This document shows, one piece after another, positions 1 through 13,857 of a DNA stretch of 64,000 nt. Positions within the stretch are counted from its first letter, which is position 1. Every line of letters begins with the position of its first letter. The stretch is from DATBLE01 sp963837265 (GTDB lineage: Bacteria > Actinomycetota > Thermoleophilia > Gaiellales > Gaiellaceae): NCBI GenBank assembly GCA_963837265.1, contig CAWIMQ010000002.1, positions 124,001 to 188,000 of the forward strand, in the 5' to 3' direction. A model generated the notes under the pieces. The model ran no database searches. It had not been told where the DNA came from and worked only from the letters and a program-made list of their open reading frames with translations. The translations under genes were made by a program, and so were the position numbers.

Positions 1-459
1 CTGGAGCGCCCGAAGCAGGTCGAGCACGTTCTGCCGGTAGCGCGAGTTCGTCGTCGTCCACGGCGTCGTCGTCGACGCCCCGTTCAGCTCGTTCAGCGCG
101 ATGAGCGGGGTCGCGCACCCGGACGACGCGACTGCGGTGTCGAAGAGCTTCTGCGCCGACGGCGTGATCGTGGCGGGGTCGGCCGGCGCGGTCGTCGTCC
201 CGACGAGCGCGCCCAGCTTCATGTGCCAGTAGACCGTCTGCGCCCCCGCGTTCCGGAGCGAGGCGGGGACGGCCTTGCCGGAGGTGGCGGCGATGATCCC
301 CGGCCGGCCGAAGACCGCCTGCCGGAACCCGACCGACCCTTCGGCGTAGTCGATCCAGACGGGCGTGACGTCCGGCAGGCCGCACTCCGCGGCATCCGCC
401 CTGTGGGCTGAGACGAGCGCCCCCAGGAGCGCGAGCGCGATGACGGTTGCCGTCCTCAC
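1..459 (-). CDS. Secreted protein of unknown function, C-terminus cut by window edge
   Basis: The first 153 codons read minus from a GTG at 459. Residues 1-23 form a short signal peptide (basic Arg, then an Ala/Leu/Val-rich core, then an Ala-rich cleavage region), followed by a mature part beginning ECGLPDVTPVWIDYAEG. The mature sequence is rich in small and aromatic residues and contains two Cys (in AECGL and SSGCATP). I do not recognise the family; a secreted TIM-barrel or hydrolase-like protein is possible but unproven. The gene lies downstream of rpoC in the same direction, separated by about 180 bp that hold a dispersed repeat, so it may have its own promoter. The frame stays open to base 1, so the gene continues beyond the window. 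Confidence 0.7.
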   Translation of the reverse strand, partial: MRTATVIALALLGALVSAHRADAAECGLPDVTPVWIDYAEGSVGFRQAVFGRPGIIAATSGKAVPASLRNAGAQTVYWHMKLGALVGTTTAPADPATITPSAQKLFDTAVASSGCATPLIALNELNGASTTTPWTTTNSRYRQNVLDLLRALQ

Positions 460-504
460 GTTTCCTATTTTGGCGAAAGAAGCAGGATGCCTTCTCTCGA
501 GCTC

Positions 505-633
505 CGTCGCCGCGACCGGCATGGCGGGCGCGGCCCGCTCCCGTTCCCGAGGCGCGTGCGGATCAGGAGGGGGAGCCCACGGGGGGAACCGGCCGTTCCC
601 CCCGTGTGGAGCGAGCCGGCGGCGAAGCCGCCG
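505..633 (-). repeat. Dispersed structured repeat, copy C (downstream of rpoC)
   Basis: Read on the minus strand this starts just after the rpoC stop. It contains the palindromic core GGGGGGAACGGCCGGTTCCCCCC and ends in a conserved tail reading GCCCGCCATGCCGGTCGCGG. The same core and tail occur at 20008-20149 (plus) and 20681-20822 (minus). It may act as a transcript-end hairpin or be a small non-autonomous repeat. It has no run of T after the hairpin, so it is not a classical intrinsic terminator. Confidence 0.55.
617..633 (-). other. Hairpin just after the rpoC stop codon
   Basis: Seven perfect base pairs (CGGCGGC / GCCGCCG) enclose a three-base loop, 4 bp after the rpoC stop. The same arrangement, a GC-closed three-base loop at the stop codon, occurs after rpoB and nusG. 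No U-tract follows, so I read it as a 3'-end or processing hairpin rather than a terminator. Confidence 0.5.
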
Positions 634-637
634 TGCG

Positions 638-5200
<4,563 letters not shown>

Positions 5201-5224
5201 CCATTTCTCCTTTCGAAGAAATGG
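5201..5224 (-). promoter_or_regulatory. Hairpin enclosing the rpoC ribosome binding site
   Basis: On the mRNA, CCATTTC pairs with GAAATGG directly before the rpoC ATG, and the Shine-Dalgarno AAAGGAG lies in the loop and the start of the 3' arm. Its arms share CCATTT/AAATGG with the rpoB stop hairpin 80 bp upstream, so the two hairpins could also pair with each other. A role in setting the RpoB:RpoC ratio is inference. Confidence 0.5.
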
Positions 5225-5255
5225 ATAGAAAAGCGGCTGGCGCTCAATTCAGTCC

Positions 5256-5291
5256 TTTCCGTCTCTGCTTGCGTTTCCGTCTCTGCTTGCG
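5256..5291 (-). repeat. Two 18-bp tandem repeats in the rpoB-rpoC gap
   Basis: The 18-bp unit TTTCCGTCTCTGCTTGCG (plus strand) occurs twice without a break, inside the 127-bp gap between rpoB and rpoC and between the rpoB stop hairpin and the rpoC start hairpin. The gap contains no gene. Its function is unknown; an analogous but longer array lies in the rplK-rplA gap. Confidence 0.75.
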
Positions 5292-5306
5292 TCCCGGTTC
5301 TCCTAA

Positions 5307-5325
5307 CCATTTGCGAAGCAAATGG
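5307..5325 (-). other. Hairpin just after the rpoB stop codon
   Basis: Eight perfect base pairs, CCATTTGC and GCAAATGG, surround a three-base loop and begin 2 bp after the rpoB TGA. No U-tract follows, so readthrough into rpoC is expected. Confidence 0.55.
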
Positions 5326-5327
5326 CC

Positions 5328-8924
<3,597 letters not shown>

Positions 8925-8989
8925 ATGGAACTTCCTCCCTTGGAGATGTCTACTGCGGCGGTCGGGCGAACAGTGGGCGCGAACCCCGA

Positions 8990-9019
8990 AAGATAGCGAA
9001 TCTCCCCGTCTTCACGCAA
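8990..9019 (-). promoter_or_regulatory. Possible promoter upstream of rpoB
   Basis: On the minus strand TTGCGT (9019-9014) and TATCTT (8995-8990) are 18 bp apart, in the 283-bp rplL-rpoB gap. The -10 match is 4 of 6. The rest of the gap shows no gene. The leader from here to rpoB would be about 60 nt. Confidence 0.3.
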
Positions 9020-9207
9020 GGGAGAACAGCTCCTCACAAGGAATAAACGCCCGTCCGGGCAAGCGCATTCCCGATTGTAGATAACCGTCGCCGCGTCCGT
9101 CCCAGCCCCTTGCCGGAAGCAGAGCGTGCCGTCGCCGGAGCCGGTCGGCCCGTCGGACAGGCACTCCGCCCGCCGACGACCCGCCGTCTTCCCCGTGCAA
9201 GTGAGCG

Positions 9208-9603
9208 CTACTTCACCTCGACCGAGGCGCCCGCTTCCTCGAGCTGTGCCTTGATCGAGTCGGCCTCCTCCTTGTTGATGCCCTCCTTGACCGGGTTGGG
9301 GGCACCGTCCACGAGGTCCTTCGCCTCCTTGAGGCCGAGGCCCGTGATCGCGCGGACGACCTTGATCACCTGGATCTTCTTCTCGCCCGCCCCGCCGAGG
9401 ATGACGTCGAAGGAGGTCTGCTCCTCCGCCGCGGCACCGTCGCCTCCGGCAGCCGGGCCTGCGCCCGGGCCTGCCGCGACCGCGACCGGCGCAGCGGCGG
9501 TGATACCCCACTCGTCCTCGATCTTCTTCTTCAGCTCGACGAGCTCGAGCACGCTCATCTTCCCGAGTTCGTCGAACAGCTTGTCGACTCCTGAAGCCGC
9601 CAT
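9208..9603 (-). CDS. rplL: 50S ribosomal protein L7/L12
   Basis: This 131-residue stalk protein recruits translation factors to the ribosome. Residues 1-35 form the dimerisation domain that binds L10. Residues 36-61 are an Ala/Gly/Pro hinge. Residues 63-131 are the globular factor-binding domain, with the conserved GLGLKEAKDLVDGAP at 88-102. The start ATG directly follows the rplJ stop with no spacer, the usual coupled arrangement for supplying L12 in excess over L10. The hinge is somewhat longer and more Gly-rich than in E. coli. Confidence 0.97.
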   Translation of the reverse strand: MAASGVDKLFDELGKMSVLELVELKKKIEDEWGITAAAPVAVAAGPGAGPAAGGDGAAAEEQTSFDVILGGAGEKKIQVIKVVRAITGLGLKEAKDLVDGAPNPVKEGINKEEADSIKAQLEEAGASVEVK

Positions 9604-10290
9604 CTACGCTCCTTCCTCTGGACTCGGCTGCTCGGTCGCAGCCTCGTCGGTCGCCGGCTCCGCGCCGGACACTTCGTCAGTGACCTGCTCGTCGGCCGCG
9701 GTATCCACGGCGACGGGTTCCTCGCCCGCAGCGGCCGGCTGCGGGCTACCCAGTTCCGCTTCAGCGGAATTGGCCAGCTGCTCGATCCTGGCGTCGATCA
9801 GGCCGAGCAGGTCGCGCACCGGCGCCGAGATCAGGCCGACGACCGCCGTCAGCGGCGCCGTGATCGCGCCGATCACCTGGCCGCGCAGCACGTCCAGCGG
9901 CGGCAGCGAGGCGAGGTTCCTGACCTCCTCCTCGCCGATCGGCGAGCCGTCGAGGATGCCCCCCCGGATCGCGAGGACCCGGGTCGTACGAGCGGAGTCG
10001 GCGAGCGCCTTCGCGGCCGCGACCATGTCGCCGTCCGCCTCGATGAAGGCGATCGCGGTCGGCCCGTCGAGGAGCGCGAGCAGCGCGTCGGCGCCGGCCG
10101 CCTCCGCGGCACGCCTCGTCAGCGTGTTCTTGACGATCGTGAACCGCGCGCCGTGCTCGATCAGCCTCGTCCGCAGCTCGTCGATCTCCGGCACCGACAG
10201 GCCGCGGTAGTCGGCGACGAAGAGCGTCCGCGTCCCCTTGAGCCGCTCGGTCAGCTCCTCGACGATCCGTTCCTTATCAGACCTCAGCAC
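9604..10290 (-). CDS. rplJ: 50S ribosomal protein L10 with long acidic tail
   Basis: L10 anchors the L7/L12 stalk to 23S rRNA and L11. Residues 1-175 match the family (MLRSDKERIVEEL, then FVADYRGLSVPEIDELR). The stalk-binding helix lies around 158-175. Residues 178-228 add a tail of Glu, Asp, Ala, Thr and Pro not needed in normal L10 proteins of about 170 residues. The start is GTG at 10290, which overlaps the stop of a 15-codon leader ORF. The gene ends flush with rplL. L10-L12 autoregulation through the mRNA leader is well known in the family and likely here. Confidence 0.96.
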   Translation of the reverse strand: MLRSDKERIVEELTERLKGTRTLFVADYRGLSVPEIDELRTRLIEHGARFTIVKNTLTRRAAEAAGADALLALLDGPTAIAFIEADGDMVAAAKALADSARTTRVLAIRGGILDGSPIGEEEVRNLASLPPLDVLRGQVIGAITAPLTAVVGLISAPVRDLLGLIDARIEQLANSAEAELGSPQPAAAGEEPVAVDTAADEQVTDEVSGAEPATDEAATEQPSPEEGA

Positions 10291-10331
10291 CGCTCGCCTC
10301 CGGCGACCGCTGCTGATCTCTGACTAGCCAT
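10284..10331 (-). CDS. Fifteen-codon leader ORF overlapping the rplJ start
   Basis: On the minus strand an AGGAGAAGGAG ribosome binding site precedes ATG at 10331. The frame encodes MASQRSAAVAGGERC and stops at TGA (10286-10284), overlapping the rplJ GTG by 7 bases (GTGCTGA). The ribosome binding site is much better than that of rplJ itself, so ribosomes ending the leader could restart on rplJ. It could instead be a chance ORF inside the L10 leader RNA. Confidence 0.45.
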   Translation of the reverse strand: MASQRSAAVAGGERC

Positions 10332-10462
10332 CTCCTTCTCCTCTCATCGAATCGACCCGCCGAGGCGGGCCGACGGCCAGAGGACAAGTCACCTGGCAGA
10401 GGCCGCCTCGGCTGGACTTCCGCGCTACGCGCCGCCGGCTGTCTAGGGCGTCCGGATGTTCG
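10291..10462 (-). promoter_or_regulatory. rplA-rplJ intergenic region, probable L10 leader
   Basis: The 172-bp gap between rplA and rplJ can form a GC-rich stem (GGCCCGCCTCGGCGGGTC) and contains paired CCTCTGCCAGG and CCTCTGGCC stretches upstream of the leader ORF. L10(L12)4 complexes are known to bind leader RNA at this position in many bacteria. I infer the function from position; I could not match the full L10-leader consensus by eye. Confidence 0.4.
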
Positions 10463-11224
10463 CTACGAGCCTACTGTAGCTGCCTCCCTCGAGGCCTCGG
10501 CGCCGGCCGACTCCTCGATCTCCTCGGCGATCCCGCGGGTGCGGGCCGTGTCGACGTGGACGCCGGGGCCCATCGTCGTCGTCAGCGTGATCGTGCGGAT
10601 GTACCGCCCCTTCGCCGCGGAGGGCCTGGCGCGGACGATCTCCTCGATCACGGTCGCGTAGTTCTCGAGCAGCGAGCGCTCGTCGAAGCTCTTCCTGCCG
10701 ATCGGCAGGTGGACGTTCGCGCCGCGGTCGGTGCGGTACTCGAGCTTGCCCGCCTTCGACTCCTGCACCGCCTTGGCGACGTCGAAGGTGACCGTGCCGG
10801 TCTTCGGGTTCGGCATCTTCCCGCGCGGGCCGAGGATCCGGCCGAGCTTGCCGACCGTCCCCATCATGTCGGGCGTCGCGATCGCGACGTCGAAGTCGTC
10901 GAAGCCCTCCTCGATCTTCGCCGCGAGGTCGGCGGCGCCGACGACGTCGGCACCCGCCGCCTCCGCCTCCTTCGCCTTCTCGCCCTCGGCGAAGACGGCG
11001 ACGCGCTGCTCCTTGCCGGTGCCGTGCGGGAGCATCAGCGTCCCACGCAGCTGCTGGTCGGCGTGACGGACGTTCAGCCCCAGGCGAACGTGCGCCTCGA
11101 CGGTCTCGTCGAAGCGGGGGCCGTCCCAGCCCTTCAGCAGACGGATCGCCTCTAGCGGCGAGTACGCCTGCTCGCGGTCGATCTGCCCACGCGCCGCGCG
11201 GTACTTCTTCCCGTGCTGCGTCAT
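10463..11224 (-). CDS. rplA: 50S ribosomal protein L1
   Basis: The 253-residue L1 protein forms the mobile stalk near the E site and represses its own operon in known cases. The family signature is present (FDVAIATPDMMGTVGKLGRILGPRGKMPNPKTGTV, about 111-145), as is KAGKLEYRTDRGANVHLPIG. The N-terminus MTQHGKKYRAARGQID is typical of actinobacteria. The C-terminal 20 residues are an extra acidic/Ala tail. ATG at 11224 is preceded by AGGGAGGG held in a strong hairpin. The gap to rplK upstream is 216 bp and contains a tandem repeat array, unusually long for this gene pair. Confidence 0.97.
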   Translation of the reverse strand: MTQHGKKYRAARGQIDREQAYSPLEAIRLLKGWDGPRFDETVEAHVRLGLNVRHADQQLRGTLMLPHGTGKEQRVAVFAEGEKAKEAEAAGADVVGAADLAAKIEEGFDDFDVAIATPDMMGTVGKLGRILGPRGKMPNPKTGTVTFDVAKAVQESKAGKLEYRTDRGANVHLPIGRKSFDERSLLENYATVIEEIVRARPSAAKGRYIRTITLTTTMGPGVHVDTARTRGIAEEIEESAGAEASREAATVGS

Positions 11225-11225
11225 G

Positions 11226-11254
11226 CCATTTCCCTCCCTTCGGTCGGGAAATGG
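11226..11254 (-). promoter_or_regulatory. Hairpin enclosing the rplA ribosome binding site
   Basis: Nine perfect base pairs (CCATTTCCC / GGGAAATGG) flank an 11-base loop. The Shine-Dalgarno AGGGAGGG spans the loop and the 3' arm, and the rplA ATG follows 1 base after the stem. The arrangement parallels the rpoC start hairpin and suggests occlusion of initiation. Confidence 0.55.
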
Positions 11255-11276
11255 TCAGGGGCCGTGAATTGGCTTC

Positions 11277-11402
11277 TGTCCTTCATCTTGTGTCCTTCAT
11301 CTCCTGTCCTTCATCTTGTGTCCTTCATCTCCTGTCCTTCATCTTTTGTCCTTCATCTTCTGTCCTTCATCTTCTGTCCTTCACCGTCTGTCCTTCACCG
11401 TC
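11277..11402 (-). repeat. Nine 14-bp tandem repeats between rplK and rplA
   Basis: The unit TGTCCTTCATCTTC (plus strand) is repeated nine times exactly in phase. The last four bases vary (TTG, TCC, TTT, TTC) and the final two copies end CACCGTC. On the mRNA each unit reads AAGGACAGAAGATG or close to it, giving a purine-rich, mostly unstructured linker with AGGA and ATG in every copy. There are no spacers, so this is not CRISPR. The 14-bp period is not a multiple of three and the array codes for nothing. Confidence 0.85.
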
Positions 11403-11414
11403 TGTTCGGGTTTT

Positions 11415-11444
11415 CTAGCCATCTTGCGCCAGCAAGATGGCTAG
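11415..11444 (-). other. Thirteen-bp hairpin overlapping the rplK stop codon
   Basis: CTAGCCATCTTGC pairs perfectly with GCAAGATGGCTAG around a four-base loop, and the rplK TAG (11443-11441) is part of the stem. The mRNA after the hairpin is A- and C-rich, not U-rich, so it is more likely a processing or stabilising element than an intrinsic terminator. Confidence 0.6.
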
Positions 11445-11866
11445 GGCTCGACCTCCACGCCCATCGAGCGCGCCGTTCCGGCGATCACCTTCATCGCCGC
11501 CTCGACGTCGCGCGCGTTCAGGTCGGGCATCTTCGTCTCGGCGATCTGCCGCACCTGGTCGCGGCGCAGGCGGCCGACCTTGTCGCGGTTCGGCTCCGAC
11601 GAGCCCTTCTCGAGGTTGAGCGCCTCCTTGATCAGCACCGCCGCCGGGGGCGTCTTCGTGATGAACGTGAAGGAGCGATCCTCGTAGACCGTGATCTCGA
11701 CGGGGATGATGCGGCCGTTCTCCTGCGCCGTCTGGGCGTTGAAGGCCTTGCAGAACTCCATGATGTTCACGCCGTGCTGGCCGAGCGCGGGCCCGACCGG
11801 GGGCGCGGGGTTCGCCTGCCCGCCGGGGATCTGGAGCTTGATCATCGTGAGGACCTTCTTAGCCAT
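11441..11866 (-). CDS. rplK: 50S ribosomal protein L11
   Basis: The 141-residue L11 sits at the GTPase-associated centre of the 50S subunit. The N-terminal domain has the thiostrepton-site prolines in PGGQANPAPPVGPALGQHG (14-32) and GVNIMEFCKAFN. The C-terminal RNA-binding domain carries the conserved MPDLNARDVEAAMKVIAGTARSMG. Length and start (MAKKVLTMIKLQIPGG) are standard. The gene follows nusG after 57 bp and is probably cotranscribed with it. Its stop codon is inside a long hairpin. Confidence 0.98.
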   Translation of the reverse strand: MAKKVLTMIKLQIPGGQANPAPPVGPALGQHGVNIMEFCKAFNAQTAQENGRIIPVEITVYEDRSFTFITKTPPAAVLIKEALNLEKGSSEPNRDKVGRLRRDQVRQIAETKMPDLNARDVEAAMKVIAGTARSMGVEVEP

Positions 11867-11898
11867 GAGTTGCCTTTCCTTGGTGCCTTGCCTTATCC

Positions 11899-11927
11899 CT
11901 AGCCAAACTGCGAAGCAGTTTGGCTAG
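11899..11927 (-). other. Thirteen-bp hairpin overlapping the nusG stop codon
   Basis: CTAGCCAAACTGC and GCAGTTTGGCTAG pair perfectly around a three-base loop, and the nusG TAG is contained in the stem. The flanking CTAGCCA/TGGCTAG ends are the same as in the rplK stop hairpin, showing a shared design. No U-tract follows. Confidence 0.6.
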
Positions 11928-12454
11928 TCGATCTTCTTCACCTGGTCGAACCCGAGCTCGACCGGAACCTGGCGCTCGAAGATGTCCACGAGCACCTTCA
12001 GCTTCTGACCTTCCGGGTTGACCTCGACGATCTCGCCGTCGAAGTCGGAGAGCGGGCCCGAGGTCACCTTCACCGACTCGCCCAGGGAGAACTCGACCTG
12101 CGTGCGCGGACGCTCGCCGGTGGCGGCGCCGGTGTGCAGGATCCGGTCGACCTCGCCCTGCGAGAGCGGCACGGGCTTGGAGCCGGCGCCGACGAAGCCG
12201 GTCACGCCCGGGGTGTTCTTGACCACCGTCCAGGCGTCGTCGTTCAGGTCCATGTTCACGAGGACGTACCCGGGCAGAACGCGCTTCTCCGTTTGCACCT
12301 TCTGGCCGTCCTTCGTCTCGATCACCTGCTCGGTCGGCACGACCACGCGCCGGAAGCGCATGCGCTGGTTCATCGAGTCGATCCGGTGCTCGAGGTTGGT
12401 CTTCACCTTGTTCTCGTGTCCGGAGTAGGTGTTGATCACGTACCACTGGAACAT
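11924..12454 (-). CDS. nusG: Transcription termination/antitermination factor NusG
   Basis: NusG binds RNA polymerase through its N-terminal domain and links it to Rho or the ribosome through its KOW domain. The 176 residues begin MFQWYVINTYSGHENKVKTNLEHRI. The NGN domain covers about 1-110, including RVLPGYVLVNMDLNDDAWTVVKNTPGVTGFVG. The KOW domain (about 124-176) contains the FDGEIVEVNPEGQKLKVLVDIFER core. I chose the ATG at 12454 because the family starts there; an open frame extends upstream over secE but is a shadow. The gene lies 11 bp after secE. Confidence 0.96.
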   Translation of the reverse strand: MFQWYVINTYSGHENKVKTNLEHRIDSMNQRMRFRRVVVPTEQVIETKDGQKVQTEKRVLPGYVLVNMDLNDDAWTVVKNTPGVTGFVGAGSKPVPLSQGEVDRILHTGAATGERPRTQVEFSLGESVKVTSGPLSDFDGEIVEVNPEGQKLKVLVDIFERQVPVELGFDQVKKID

Positions 12455-12465
12455 CTGCGCCTGCC

Positions 12466-12801
12466 TTACTGGCCGAGGAGGACCTTGCTGACGAGCTTGC
12501 TGAAGAGCTGGTCGGCGAAGTAGAGGTACGTGCCGATGATCACGCACGCGATGATCACGACCACCGTGCCCTGGATCACCTGGCTCTGACCCGGCCACTC
12601 GACCTTCCGCAGCTCGCCGATCGACTCGCCGATGAAGCGCTTCGCGCCCGCTCCCGGCACCGACCGACCGGCCTGGCCGGCGGCCGGCTGGACGGCGGGG
12701 CGAACCGGCGGCTGGCCGTCGCGCGGGCGGGCGGCGCCGGCCATCGAGCGCTCGCGTGCCTCGCGGCGGGCGCGGCGCTCCGCTCTCGTCTGCCGGGCCA
12801 C
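12466..12801 (-). CDS. secE: Preprotein translocase subunit SecE
   Basis: SecE is the small membrane clamp of the SecYEG channel. The protein has a basic N-terminus (MARQTRAERRARREARERS), a Pro/Ala-rich linker (28-50), the conserved amphipathic segment FIGESIGELRKVEWPGQ (57-72) and one membrane span (about 77-98). I chose GTG at 12801, giving 111 residues, because it keeps the Arg-rich N-terminus; a shorter ATG start at the internal MAGAARP is possible. Its place between rpmG and nusG is the standard one. Confidence 0.9.
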   Translation of the reverse strand: MARQTRAERRARREARERSMAGAARPRDGQPPVRPAVQPAAGQAGRSVPGAGAKRFIGESIGELRKVEWPGQSQVIQGTVVVIIACVIIGTYLYFADQLFSKLVSKVLLGQ

Positions 12802-12894
12802 GCTAGCCCACGCCCCGGCGTGTACGCTCGCCGGCCGCTCGCGGGCCGATCGGCCCGGCACCTGCGCTCGTTGCCGGTCCGGTCGAGCGCACGG

Positions 12895-13059
12895 TCATCT
12901 CGTCTCCCGGTGCACGGTGTGGCGGCCGCACCAGCGGCAGTACTTCTTCAGCTCGACGCGGTCGGGCGTGTTCCGCTTCGACTTCATCGACTCGTAGTTG
13001 CGCCGCTTGCACTCGGTGCAGGCGAGCGTGATCTTCTCTCTGACGCCGGTCTTCGCCAT
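12895..13059 (-). CDS. rpmG: 50S ribosomal protein L33, zinc-binding form
   Basis: The 54-residue protein begins MAKTGVREKITLACTEC and ends HTVHRETR. Two CxxC pairs (C14, C17 and C41, C44) form the zinc site of the C+ form of L33. The conserved motif CKRRNYESMKSKRNTPDRVELKKYC is visible. It sits between the tRNA-Met gene and secE, the usual place in actinobacteria. The 93-bp gap to secE shows no further gene. Confidence 0.95.
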   Translation of the reverse strand: MAKTGVREKITLACTECKRRNYESMKSKRNTPDRVELKKYCRWCGRHTVHRETR

Positions 13060-13112
13060 GGGTCTAGGTCGATGCTGCGTTCTCTGGTCGGTCGCTGTGT
13101 GCTTCGAGGAGG

Positions 13113-13186
13113 TAGCGGCGGGAGGACTCGAACCTCCGACACGCGGATTATGATTCCGCTGCTCTAACCAACTGAGCTACGCCGCC
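13113..13186 (-). tRNA. tRNA-Met (anticodon CAU, elongator type)
   Basis: The minus-strand sequence folds into a full cloverleaf. The acceptor stem GGCGGCG pairs with CGCCGCT (one G-U at position 1-72), the D arm is GCTC...GAGC, the anticodon stem is GCGGA/TCCGC with loop ATCATAA, and the T arm is GGAGG/CCTCC with loop TTCGAGT. The anticodon CAU is at 13152-13150. The acceptor end is paired and the anticodon stem lacks three consecutive G-C pairs, so it is an elongator Met tRNA (or possibly a lysidine-modified Ile tRNA), not the initiator. CCA is not fully encoded. Confidence 0.93.
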
Positions 13187-13196
13187 GCGCCGCACG

Positions 13197-13202
13197 AGTG
13201 TA
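13197..13202 (-). promoter_or_regulatory. Probable -10 box of the tRNA-Met/rpmG operon
   Basis: TACACT on the minus strand ends about 10 bp before the mature tRNA 5' end, placing the start point near 13190. No convincing -35 is visible 17 bp upstream. Confidence 0.35.
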
Positions 13203-13239
13203 GCGAATCTCGTCCGATCGTCTTCGTAGATTCCCGCGC

Positions 13240-13389
13240 GTGGCGTCCGAGGTGTGCTGGCGTTGCGGGGCGGCGATGCGCTGGGTCCACGGCACCTGGC
13301 AATGCCCCGCCTGCAAACTGAAGCTCGGCTGCTGCGAAGGCGAGCCTCAGTCGAGTTGCGGTCCCAAACCACAGGCGGCGAAGGAGTGA
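13240..13389 (+). CDS. Small zinc-ribbon protein
   Basis: A 49-residue protein reads from GTG at 13240 to TGA at 13387. It contains two CxxC knuckles, CWRC (6-9) and CPAC (22-25), separated by AAMRWVHGTWQ, then a CC pair at 31-32 and a polar tail. The spacing is that of a rubredoxin-like zinc ribbon. It is divergent from the tRNA-Met gene. The function is unknown; such tiny ribbons often bind RNA, DNA or a protein partner. The confidence rests on the ribbon pattern, which would be unlikely by chance. Confidence 0.7.
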   Translation: MASEVCWRCGAAMRWVHGTWQCPACKLKLGCCEGEPQSSCGPKPQAAKE

Positions 13390-13500
13390 CCCGCCGCCAC
13401 GAACCAGCCGACTGCGTGCATGTCCGCGCAGACGCGCCACGGTCGCAGACGGCCGCCCCGAAATAGCCGCCCCCTCGCCGGTGCGCTCCCGAGCAAACGG

Positions 13501-13767
13501 TCATCGGCTCCGCACGGCGGGGCGGCTCAGGGCCTGCCTGCAACCCAGTCGACCATCGAGGCCCGGGGACGTGCGGCCGCGCCGCGGCGGAAGAGCGTGG
13601 ACGAGCCTGACCTCCTCTCCGGCCAGCCGGGCACCGAGGCGGACGAGGCCCCGGCCGACGCCGGCCCGCAGGGAGCCTACCGGCGGGCCGTAGTCCCTCT
13701 GCAGCATCTCGACCCGATCGCGAGCGACGGTCTCGCGGCTGAGCGTGTCGTACAGCACCTCCACCAC
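13501..13767 (-). CDS. Small hypothetical protein divergent from marR
   Basis: An 88-codon frame starts GTG at 13767 (or GTG 13764) with MVEVLYDTLSRETVARDRVEML. Residues 1-50 look protein-like, alternating acidic and hydrophobic positions and then RAGVGRGLVRLGARLAGEEVRL. The last 35 residues are Arg/Gly/Pro-rich and look degenerate, so the true C-terminus may be elsewhere. I do not recognise a family. It begins 9 bp from the first of the palindromic sites that also control the marR operon, so it may share that regulation. Confidence 0.45.
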   Translation of the reverse strand: MVEVLYDTLSRETVARDRVEMLQRDYGPPVGSLRAGVGRGLVRLGARLAGEEVRLVHALPPRRGRTSPGLDGRLGCRQALSRPAVRSR

Positions 13768-13775
13768 CCCCGATC

Positions 13776-13852
13776 TCTTGACGTCGAACTTCTCTACGTC
13801 GAGAAATTACCAGACCGATCTCTTGACGTCAAGATACTTGACCTGGAATAAT
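13776..13852 (+). promoter_or_regulatory. Promoter and palindromic operators of the marR-ABC operon
   Basis: A -35 TTGACG (13824-13829) and -10 AATAAT (13847-13852) are separated by exactly 17 bp. The -35 lies inside a perfect 14-bp palindrome, TCTTGACGTCAAGA (13821-13834). Related sites lie upstream: TTCTCTACGTCGAGAA (13790-13805, one mismatched pair) and a half-matching TCTTGACGTCGAAC (13776-13789). The layout fits autorepression by the adjacent MarR protein. The start point would fall at or beside the marR start codon. Confidence 0.7.
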
Positions 13853-13857
13853 GACGG

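Noticed and set aside
617..633. Stop-codon hairpins as classical intrinsic terminators
   Set aside because: None is followed by a U-tract on the transcript, and transcription must continue through those after nusG, rplK and rpoB.
11277..11402. CRISPR-like repeat array in the rplK-rplA gap
   Set aside because: The units are only 14 bp, directly adjacent without spacers, and there are no cas genes nearby.
13420..13851. Plus-strand frame of 143 codons before marR
   Set aside because: The translation is compositionally odd, has no family signal and runs over the clear marR promoter and operators.
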